Assembly: GCA_038330145.1 (NCBI GenBank)
Contig: JBBQNR010000050.1
Location: 1-20,809, forward strand
DNA from: JBBQNR01 sp038330145
Lineage (GTDB): Bacteria; Actinomycetota; Thermoleophilia; Solirubrobacterales; JBBDJG01
DNA: 20,809 nucleotides
Direction of reading: 5' to 3'
Shown here: positions 1 through 5,623 of the stretch, one piece after another
Layout: the number at the start of each line of letters is the position of its first letter
How positions within the stretch are numbered: the first letter of the stretch is position 1
Notes under the pieces: model-generated
Database searches by the model: none
The model's input: the letters and a program-made list of their open reading frames with translations, nothing else
What the model was told of the DNA's origin: nothing
Position numbers and translations under genes: made by a program

Positions 1-1323
1 GCTTGGAGTGCAGCTGACCGGCACGTCGAAGCGGAAGTCCGACACCGTCGCCGAGACGCCGCCGAAGCCCGAGGAGCGGTCGGTGATGCGTAGTCTCGAG
101 GAAACCAGCACCTGACCCGAGTAGTCGGACTGGTCGGAGGCGTTTCGCACGTCGGAGACGTTGGCCTCGATCCTGACGTCGGCCTCGTCGGCGCCTGTGG
201 CGGGGTTGCCTGCCATCACGTCCAGGCGCACGAAGCCCTTGCCCACGCCGATCCTGGAGGTCGTGAGCAAGTCGGAGGTCTGCAGCGGTGGCGTGCAGGA
301 GCCCTCTGCCAGCGGGGCGACGTGCTGGCTGTTGGGTGAGGTGCACTGCTCGTAGGCGGGGACCAGGTAGATGATCAGGGGTGAGCCGCCGCCCGGGCGT
401 GGGAAGGGGCTCATGGCCCCCAGGGCTTGCCAATCCGGCTTGAAGTTCAGCGGTGCCGCGGTGAGCTTCGTCACACCGCTGCCGTCCGCGTTCATCGAGT
501 AGATGGCCACCTGGCAATCGAACCTGCAGCTGCTCTCGAAGACGATCTTCGTGCCGTCCGGCGACCAGGCGGGACCATGATCGTTGGCGACGTCGTTCGT
601 GATGTTGGTCTCGCCGCTGCCGTCGGAGTTGATGGTGAGGATGTTCGCGCCACGCTCGAACACGACCTTCGAACCGTCCGGCGACCAGTCCGGCGAGTAG
701 TTCGGGCCGGGCGTGCTGCTGACGAGGATGCTCTCTCCGGTGCCGTCCGGGGTGACCGTGTAGATGGTGTATGCGCCCGAATTATCGTCGAAGCGACCAT
801 AGGCCAGCTTGGAGCCATCGGGCGACCACACCGGCCCAAGCTCGCTGATACCGCCGCCGGTATTCGTGATCTGCGTCTCGCTGCCGCCGCCGGCGTTGAC
901 CGTGAAGAGGTCGTAGCTGTTGTTCGGGCTGACCTTGTCGTAGACGACCTTGCTTCCGTCCGGAGACCAGGCGGGGTCCTCCGCGTTCGAGGCGACCATT
1001 GTCTGCCCCGTGCCGTTGGCGTTCATTACATAGATGTCGCCCTCGACGGAGCCTCTGACGAAGGCGATCTTGCTGCCGTCCGGCGACCAGACGGGGGAAG
1101 CATCGCGGCCGGGGTTGTTGGTCAGCCTCGTCGGGCTGCTTCCATCGGCAGCCATGACGTAGATCTCGCTGTTGCAGGGCGTGCAGGTGCCCGGATTGGG
1201 CTCGTCGCGCTGTGTGGCGAAGACGATTTTCCCATTGGCCCCCGGAAAAGCCGCGTCTGCCGCTGTCGGGGCGAAACTCAACCCGGCCATCACCACAAGT
1301 GCTGCGATTCCGAGTCTGACCAC
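1..1323 (-). CDS. Secreted PD40/TolB-like beta-propeller protein, C-terminus cut by window edge
   Basis: The reading frame is open from a GTG at 1323-1321 to the left edge (441 codons, no stop reached). The start is supported by a GGAGGGG ribosome-binding site at 1332-1338. A signal peptide follows (hydrophobic run, ending near ...TAADA), then PD40 repeats: five clear W-S-P-D-G-[ST]-K blades and weaker flanking ones, each pairing with an 'IY.MNADGSG'-type strand as in TolB propellers. From about residue 307 (position 405 down to 1) the propeller gives way to a different module, starting FPRPGG and containing QCT, SCTPP and ADEADVRI, which closely matches the C-terminus of the copper protein at 8005-9963. 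A secreted protein-binding role is likely by family; ligand and function are unknown. Although TolB-like in fold, it is not Pal-associated TolB, as no Tol-Pal genes are nearby. Confidence 0.85.
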   Translation of the reverse strand, partial: MVRLGIAALVVMAGLSFAPTAADAAFPGANGKIVFATQRDEPNPGTCTPCNSEIYVMAADGSSPTRLTNNPGRDASPVWSPDGSKIAFVRGSVEGDIYVMNANGTGQTMVASNAEDPAWSPDGSKVVYDKVSPNNSYDLFTVNAGGGSETQITNTGGGISELGPVWSPDGSKLAYGRFDDNSGAYTIYTVTPDGTGESILVSSTPGPNYSPDWSPDGSKVVFERGANILTINSDGSGETNITNDVANDHGPAWSPDGTKIVFESSCRFDCQVAIYSMNADGSGVTKLTAAPLNFKPDWQALGAMSPFPRPGGGSPLIIYLVPAYEQCTSPNSQHVAPLAEGSCTPPLQTSDLLTTSRIGVGKGFVRLDVMAGNPATGADEADVRIEANVSDVRNASDQSDYSGQVLVSSRLRITDRSSGFGGVSATVSDFRFDVPVSCTPS

Positions 1324-1394
1324 CAGTCGGTCCCCTCCGGTCTAGTAGGACCATCATCCCAGAGCGCCCCGCCCCGGTCAATGTGCGGCGCGTC

Positions 1395-1400
1395 TAGAAT
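1395..1400 (+). promoter_or_regulatory. Putative -10 box of the tRNA-Arg gene
   Basis: TAGAAT lies 10 bp before the mature tRNA end, a good match to the bacterial -10 consensus. No convincing -35 hexamer is visible at the usual distance, so this is a weak call resting on the box and its position. Confidence 0.4.
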
Positions 1401-1410
1401 CGGCTCCCGA

Positions 1411-1483
1411 GCGCGCATAGCTCAGTGGATAGAGCGCTTGCCTCCGGAGCAAGAGGTCGCAGGTTCGAATCCTGCTGCGCGCG
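1411..1483 (+). tRNA. tRNA-Arg, anticodon CCG
   Basis: A complete 73-nt cloverleaf can be folded by eye. The acceptor stem is GCGCGCA (1411-1417) with TGCGCGC (1476-1482), discriminator G at 1483. The D-arm contains AGCTCAGTGGATAGAGC. The anticodon stem is CTTGC/GCAAG with loop CTCCGGA, giving anticodon CCG, which reads the arginine codon CGG. The T-arm is GCAGG-TTCGAAT-CCTGC. CCA is not encoded (TCA follows). It stands alone, 24 bp before a protein-coding gene on the same strand. Confidence 0.97.
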
Positions 1484-1495
1484 TCACCTCTGCGG

Positions 1496-1501
1496 GATAC
1501 T
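1496..1501 (+). promoter_or_regulatory. Putative leaderless -10 box of the first SnoaL-like gene
   Basis: GATACT is followed by exactly six bases and then the ATG at 1508, and there is no Shine-Dalgarno sequence. The same GATACT-N6-ATG arrangement precedes the convergent paralogue at 3209. This fits an extended -10 promoter giving a leaderless mRNA, common in Actinobacteria. Readthrough from the tRNA just upstream is the alternative. Confidence 0.4.
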
Positions 1502-1507
1502 CCGGCG

Positions 1508-1921
1508 ATGTCGAAGGAAGCGGTAGAGAGGATCAGGCGGGGTTATGAAATGTTCAACCGCGGGGATCTCGCCGAGGCCGTGAGGGACCTCGATCCGAAC
1601 ATCGAGTGGCGGATTCCCTTTCAGCTTCCTGACAGCCCGCCGGACGAGACGTACCGGGGGCACGAGGGCCTGATGCGTTTCTGGGAGAGCTGGCGTGCTG
1701 CCTTCGATGACTTCTCGGTCGAGATCGAGGAAATAATCGACGGAGGCGATCACGTCGTTGTCTTCGGTGGCGTTCGTGGTCGCGGTGCCGCCAGCGGAGC
1801 CGACGTCGAGACTCCCACCTTCCCTCAGGTTTGGACCCTGGCAGATGATGGACGGCCGCTGCGCGTCGAGATGTACCAGAGCCGCGCCGAGGCGCTGGCA
1901 GCGGCCGGCATCAGGGAGTGA
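1508..1921 (+). CDS. SnoaL-like / NTF2-fold protein 1
   Basis: This 137-residue protein has the size and pattern of the SnoaL-like (NTF2-superfamily) polyketide-cyclase-like fold. An N-terminal helix of the form 'V.RIRRGYEMFNRGDL' leads into 'LDPNIEWR', then 'YRGHEGLMRFWESW', a strand-rich half with 'VVVFGGVRGRGAASG', and a closing 'VEMYQSRAEALAAAG' helix. Such domains bind small hydrophobic ligands or act as cyclases, isomerases or hydrolases; nothing in the sequence identifies the substrate. The ATG has no Shine-Dalgarno and probably starts a leaderless transcript. It is first of three same-strand paralogues, and its stop is 3 bp before the next start, so co-translation is likely. Confidence 0.85.
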   Translation: MSKEAVERIRRGYEMFNRGDLAEAVRDLDPNIEWRIPFQLPDSPPDETYRGHEGLMRFWESWRAAFDDFSVEIEEIIDGGDHVVVFGGVRGRGAASGADVETPTFPQVWTLADDGRPLRVEMYQSRAEALAAAGIRE

Positions 1922-1924
1922 GCG

Positions 1925-2359
1925 ATGTCGCAGCAGAACGCGGAGATCGTGCGGCGGATGATCGAAGGGTTCCTCGCCTTTCAAAAGGGCGATCCCAAAG
2001 CCCTTGCCGATGCGCTGACCGTGCTCGATCCCGAGATCCGGTGGCATGGCACCGTCGGAGGGATCGATGAAGGCCGGGTGGCTCACGGCTACGAAGAGGT
2101 GGCTCGCGCGTTCCAAGAGAACTTCGAGACCTGGGAGCAGCTCGAACTGCGCACCGAGCGCTACATCGACGCCGGCGACAAGGGCGTGATCGTTTTCTGG
2201 CACGAGGTCGCCCGCAGCCGCCACAGCGACAAAGAGCTCGAAACCAACACCGCGGTCATCTACACCGTCCGGAACGGCGCGGTCGTCGAGGCAAAGGGCT
2301 ACATGGACAGAGGCGCAGCACTTGAATCCGTCGGCCTCTCGGAGCAGGACCTGCCGTGA
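1925..2359 (+). CDS. SnoaL-like / NTF2-fold protein 2
   Basis: A 144-residue paralogue of the preceding gene. It shows the same plan: 'NAEIVRRMIEGFLAFQKGD' helix, 'LDPEIRWHG', a 'HGYEEVARAFQENFETW' helix, then alternating strands and a final 'GAALESVGL' helix. The ATG is preceded by GGGAG six bases away, overlapping the stop region of gene 1, so the pair is almost certainly one transcript. Its TGA overlaps an ATG (TGATG at 2357-2361) that was probably the original start of the third paralogue. Substrate and reaction are unknown. Confidence 0.85.
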   Translation: MSQQNAEIVRRMIEGFLAFQKGDPKALADALTVLDPEIRWHGTVGGIDEGRVAHGYEEVARAFQENFETWEQLELRTERYIDAGDKGVIVFWHEVARSRHSDKELETNTAVIYTVRNGAVVEAKGYMDRGAALESVGLSEQDLP

Positions 2360-2806
2360 TGCCTTACCCCATTCGCCGCCTCTCGTGAGCGAGAAACGCT
2401 CGAACTGGTCCGCGTCGGCTACGCCGCCTGGAGCCGGGGCGATCTGGAGGGGTTCCTCGAGACCATGGACGAGAAGATCGAGTTCCACACCTCAGGCGTC
2501 TTTCCCGACCTCGACCCGGTCTACCGGGGCCACGGGGGGATGCGCAGGTTCTGGGATGACCTCCGAAGCCCCTGGCAGTCGCTCGAGATCGCGATCGATC
2601 ATCTCCGGCAACGCGGCGACCAGATCGTCGCTCTGTATACCTTCGAAGCTGTCGGGCGCGACGGGCTTTCGGTGCATCGCGAGGCCGCGAACGTGCTCAC
2701 CGTTCGCGACGGGCTCGCCGTGCGCATCGATGCTCACGGGAGCTGGAGAACGGCCCTCGGAGCCGTGGGGCTCGAAGAGCAGGATCCCGAGCACCACCGC
2801 TCCTGA
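2359..2806 (+). pseudogene. SnoaL-like / NTF2-fold protein 3, frameshifted near its start
   Basis: The body of this gene is intact and paralogous to its neighbours ('VRVGYAAWSRGDLEGF', 'MDEKIEFHTSG', 'YRGHGGMRRFWDDL', closing 'ALGAVGLEEQD'). The homologous helix begins upstream of the first in-frame ATG (2465), and that frame has no ATG, GTG or TTG between the previous stop (2357) and 2465. The ATG at 2359, overlapping the previous TGA, lies one frame off and stops after nine codons. Removing one C from the CCCC run at 2367-2370 joins this ATG to the body and gives a 148-residue protein, close to the paralogues. So it is a recent pseudogene, a programmed +1 shift at a CCC proline codon, or a sequencing error. 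A shortened protein from 2465 (113 residues) is possible but would lack the first helix. Confidence 0.7.
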
Positions 2807-2810
2807 CGCT

Positions 2811-3209
2811 TCAGTCCGCTCGCTGGAAGCCCGCCAGGGCCGCGCTCTTGCTGCGGTGCGACTCCCACTGCACCGCGAGCCCGTCGCGAATCGTCCAGAC
2901 ATGAACGGGCTCGGTCTGTAGCTCGACTCCGCTGGCGGTGCCGCGGCCACGCTGGGCGAGCACGACCAGGATGCGGTCGCCCTCCTCCAGCAGCTCCTCA
3001 GGCTCGAGATCCATCTCGTTGAAGGCATCGAGCCACGACGTCATGTGGGCGAGAAAGCCGTCGCGACCGCGGTGCCAGCCCGCCTCCGGCGCCTGCTCGC
3101 CCGGATGCCAATCGATCTCGGGGTCCAGCAGGCCCCGGATCGCGTCGAGGTCGTGGCGGCCGAAGGCCTCGTAGCCCTCGCGCAGCCTCTGCAGATCCTC
3201 GCTCGCCAT
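2811..3209 (-). CDS. SnoaL-like / NTF2-fold protein 4
   Basis: A 132-residue fourth member of the local NTF2-like group, on the opposite strand and convergent with gene 3 (4 bp between the two stops). It shows 'LREGYEAFGRHDLDAIRGLLDPEIDWHPG', 'GRDGFLAHMTSWLDAF', 'ILVVLAQRGRGTASGVE' and 'VHVWTIRDGLAVQWESHRSKSAALAGF'. The RGRGTASG segment closely matches RGRGAASG of gene 1, so genes 1 and 4 look like the nearest relatives. The frame is open further upstream, but the chosen ATG begins where the family homology begins and is preceded by GATACT plus six bases, exactly as for gene 1. The function is unassigned beyond the fold. Confidence 0.85.
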   Translation of the reverse strand: MASEDLQRLREGYEAFGRHDLDAIRGLLDPEIDWHPGEQAPEAGWHRGRDGFLAHMTSWLDAFNEMDLEPEELLEEGDRILVVLAQRGRGTASGVELQTEPVHVWTIRDGLAVQWESHRSKSAALAGFQRAD

Positions 3210-3215
3210 GTCCGC

Positions 3216-3221
3216 AGTATC
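3216..3221 (-). promoter_or_regulatory. Putative leaderless -10 box of the fourth SnoaL-like gene
   Basis: Read on the minus strand, GATACT is followed by GCGGAC and the ATG at 3209. Gene 1 has the same box and spacing (GATACT, CCGGCG, ATG). No Shine-Dalgarno is present. The duplicated arrangement supports both a promoter and this start codon. Confidence 0.4.
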
Positions 3222-3256
3222 CCGGTGCCCTCGCTGAGCCGTCGAGGCGGCGGGCT

Positions 3257-5524
3257 CTATGCGACGGCCGTCGGCTCTTCGCTGCGCACGGCGGTAAGCT
3301 CGACGGGGATCCCGTTCAGCACCGCGTTGCCCGACGGCACGTCGACCGCGAAATCGTCGGCGAGCACGTTGCTGTTCGCGCCGGCGTGCTCGGAGGCGAT
3401 GCTGAGCTGCACTCCCTCCTCGTCGTGGCCCCACCCGTGCGGGATGCTGACGACTCCCGGCATGATGCCGTCGGTCACCTCGACCGGCACCTCGATCGTC
3501 CCGCGCTCGGAGCTGACGCGCACGCGCGCACCATCCTCGATCCCGAAGCGCTCGGCGTCGTCGGGATGGACGTGAGCGGTGCAGCGGTCCTTACCGCGCA
3601 CCAGATGCCCGACGTTGTGCATCCAGGAGTTGTTGGAGCGAAGCTGGCGGCGGCCGATCAACACCATGCCGCCGTTGCGGTGGCGCGAAAGCGAATCCGA
3701 CAATCGCTCGACGTCGACCACGATCGGCTCGGGGGCCAGCTCGATCTTTCCGCTCTCGGTTCGAAGCACCTCCGGCATGCGCGACTCCAGCGGCCCGAGG
3801 TCGATGCCGTGCGGCGCGGCCTCGAGCTTCGCCAGCGTCATGCCGTCGGCGTCCCCGCCGAAGCCGTCACCGTACGGTCCTGACCGCAGCATCCAGTCGA
3901 GCACCCGCTCGGGGCCGCGGCGGGGCTCCAAGGCCGACATCATCTCCGCGGCGCTGCGCCCCGAAAGCGGCGACGCCGGGTCCTGGAGCTCCCGTCGCAC
4001 GAGCCCCGCGGCCACGAAGTCGTCGAGTGCGTCGATGTCCGCGTCGGGTCCCTGCCCGGCGGCGATCCCGGTCAGCCTCAGCAGCGTCTGCCACTCGGCC
4101 AGCATCGAGCTGTCGAGGTCGAGCACCGACGGCGAGTAGTTGGCCACGTTGCGCGCGGCGAGCTGGTAGAGCGCAAGGTCGTAGTGGGACCGGCAGAGCG
4201 AGGAGGGAGCCGGCAGGATCACGTCGGCGTGGCGGGTGGTCTCGTTGATGTAGATGTCGACGCTGACCATCAGCTCCAGTCCCTCCAGCGCCCGGCGCAT
4301 GCGAGCGGAGTTGGGCGTGCTGACGACCGGGTTGCCGGCCATCGTGAAGAGCGCTCGCACCTGGCCCTCTCCGGGCGTGTCGATCTCCTCCGCCAGACAT
4401 GCCACGGGCAGCTCACCGTAGACCTCCGGCATCTGGCGCACGCGGCTCTGCCAGCGGCCGGTCTTGACCCCCCTGCCGCGGCCCGAGGGCCCGCGGGTGT
4501 TCTGTGCGCCCGCGGCCGGGCGCGTGAACATCGCGCCGCCGGGGCGGTCGAGGTTGCCGGTCAAAACGTTCAGCACGTCGACGAGCCAGCTCGCCAGCGT
4601 CCCGAACTCCTGGGTGCAGGTTCCGATGCGCCCGTAGACGGCGGCGCGCTCGGCGGCGGCCAGCTCCCGGGCCATGCGTCGGATCTGACCTGCCTCGACA
4701 CCGCAGACGTCGGTGACGGCCTCGGGAGTGAAGCGGCGGCTGAGCTGCTCGACCTCTTCGCGCCCCTGACAATGCTCGGCAAGCTGTCCCGGATCGGCCA
4801 GCCCCTCCTCGACCAGCACGTTGACCAGCGCGAACAGCAGGTGGGCGTCGGTCCCCGGACGGATGAAGACGTGCTCGTCGGCGACCTCGGCCGTGCGGCT
4901 GCGTCGCGGATCCACCACCACCACGCGGCCCCCGCGCTCCTGGATGGCGCGCAGTCGGCCTCGCATGTCGGGCGCGGTCAGCAGGCTCCCGTTGGAGGCG
5001 AGCGGGTTGGCCCCGAGCATCAGCAGGTGATCGGTGCGGTCCACGTCCGGGATCGGGATGCTGATCATGGTTCCGAACATCAGCCCGGCGGAGACGTGCT
5101 TCGGCATCTGGTCGACCGTGCTGGCCGAGAACACGTTCTTGGTGCCGAGGGCCTTCAGGAACGCCCGCCCGTAGACGAGGGCATCGAGGTTGTGGGCATT
5201 GGGATTGCCGACGTATGCCGCCGCCGCGTCGCGACCGCCCTGCTCCAGGATCGGAGTCAGGCGGCGGTCGATCTCCGCGAACGCCTCGTCCCAGGAAACC
5301 GGCTCGAAGCCTGATCCGGTGCGCACCAGGGGTGTGCGAACGCGGTCCGGGTCCTCGTGCAGCGCCTTGACGGCGAACCCCTTCGGGCAGATGAAGCCGT
5401 GGCTGAAGACGTCCTCCGCGTCACCGCGGATGCCGCTGACCTCCCCCGCCTCGATCGTGATCTCGAGTCCGCAGGTCGCTTCGCAGAGCGGGCAGGTGCG
5501 GTAAGCGGTGAAGCTGTCTGGCAT
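3257..5524 (-). CDS. Molybdopterin oxidoreductase (DMSO reductase / formate dehydrogenase-like family)
   Basis: This 755-residue protein has the layout of a bis-MGD molybdenum or tungsten enzyme. An N-terminal [4Fe-4S] motif has Cys11, Cys14, Cys18 and Cys46 (C-x2-C-x3-C-x27-C). The central catalytic domain includes 'LLMLGANPLASNGS' and 'VVVDPRRSRTAEVAD', and a C-terminal dinucleotide-binding beta-barrel (from about residue 615) contains 'GRRQLRSNNSWMHN' and 'HPDDAERFGI'. No Tat signal is seen, so it is probably cytoplasmic. The usual Mo-ligand position reads 'STVDQMPKHVSAG' with no Cys or selenocysteine. An ATG eight codons upstream (5548) is rejected because AAGGAGG sits five bases before the ATG at 5524. 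No iron-sulfur, membrane-anchor or cofactor genes adjoin it, so its electron partner and substrate are unknown. Confidence 0.88.
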   Translation of the reverse strand: MPDSFTAYRTCPLCEATCGLEITIEAGEVSGIRGDAEDVFSHGFICPKGFAVKALHEDPDRVRTPLVRTGSGFEPVSWDEAFAEIDRRLTPILEQGGRDAAAAYVGNPNAHNLDALVYGRAFLKALGTKNVFSASTVDQMPKHVSAGLMFGTMISIPIPDVDRTDHLLMLGANPLASNGSLLTAPDMRGRLRAIQERGGRVVVVDPRRSRTAEVADEHVFIRPGTDAHLLFALVNVLVEEGLADPGQLAEHCQGREEVEQLSRRFTPEAVTDVCGVEAGQIRRMARELAAAERAAVYGRIGTCTQEFGTLASWLVDVLNVLTGNLDRPGGAMFTRPAAGAQNTRGPSGRGRGVKTGRWQSRVRQMPEVYGELPVACLAEEIDTPGEGQVRALFTMAGNPVVSTPNSARMRRALEGLELMVSVDIYINETTRHADVILPAPSSLCRSHYDLALYQLAARNVANYSPSVLDLDSSMLAEWQTLLRLTGIAAGQGPDADIDALDDFVAAGLVRRELQDPASPLSGRSAAEMMSALEPRRGPERVLDWMLRSGPYGDGFGGDADGMTLAKLEAAPHGIDLGPLESRMPEVLRTESGKIELAPEPIVVDVERLSDSLSRHRNGGMVLIGRRQLRSNNSWMHNVGHLVRGKDRCTAHVHPDDAERFGIEDGARVRVSSERGTIEVPVEVTDGIMPGVVSIPHGWGHDEEGVQLSIASEHAGANSNVLADDFAVDVPSGNAVLNGIPVELTAVRSEEPTAVA

Positions 5525-5529
5525 CGGGG

Positions 5530-5536
5530 CCTCCTT
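5530..5536 (-). promoter_or_regulatory. Strong ribosome-binding site that sets the oxidoreductase start
   Basis: AAGGAGG on the minus strand ends five bases before the ATG at 5524. It lies inside the alternative longer reading from 5548, which has no such site, so the shorter protein is preferred. Confidence 0.75.
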
Positions 5537-5599
5537 GGGGTCATGCACATCCTAATGGCGGTTTCCCGCGCCTCCTGCGCCGGAAGCCCAGAATCGGGC

Positions 5600-5605
5600 T
5601 ATCCT
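5600..5605 (+). promoter_or_regulatory. Putative -10 box of the His/Met-rich propeller gene
   Basis: TATCCT lies about seven bases before the likely transcription start, which is followed by AAAGAGG (5610-5616) and, seven bases on, the TTG at 5624. No good -35 box is visible. The 99-bp gap between the divergent starts at 5524 and 5624 must hold both promoters; on the minus strand TAGGAT (5549-5554) is the best candidate for the oxidoreductase. Confidence 0.4.
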
Positions 5606-5623
5606 CGTCAAAGAGGCCCACCG

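Noticed and set aside
427..1548. Long plus-strand open frame across the left-edge propeller gene and the tRNA
   Set aside because: It is antisense to a gene with clear PD40 repeats and runs through the tRNA; its Arg/Asp/Val-rich translation has no family features.
2447..2467. GGAGGGG as ribosome-binding site for an ATG at 2465
   Set aside because: Spacing is 12 bases and the GGAGGGG is itself conserved coding sequence (Leu-Glu-Gly) of the NTF2-like fold; kept only as an alternative.
4184..5314. 376-codon plus-strand open frame inside the oxidoreductase gene
   Set aside because: Opposite to conserved molybdopterin-enzyme coding sequence; typical high-G+C antisense frame without a ribosome-binding site or motifs.
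5525..5548. Upstream ATG for the molybdopterin enzyme (MHDPKEAP extension)
   Set aside because: No ribosome-binding site; the extension itself contains the AAGGAGG that serves the ATG at 5524.
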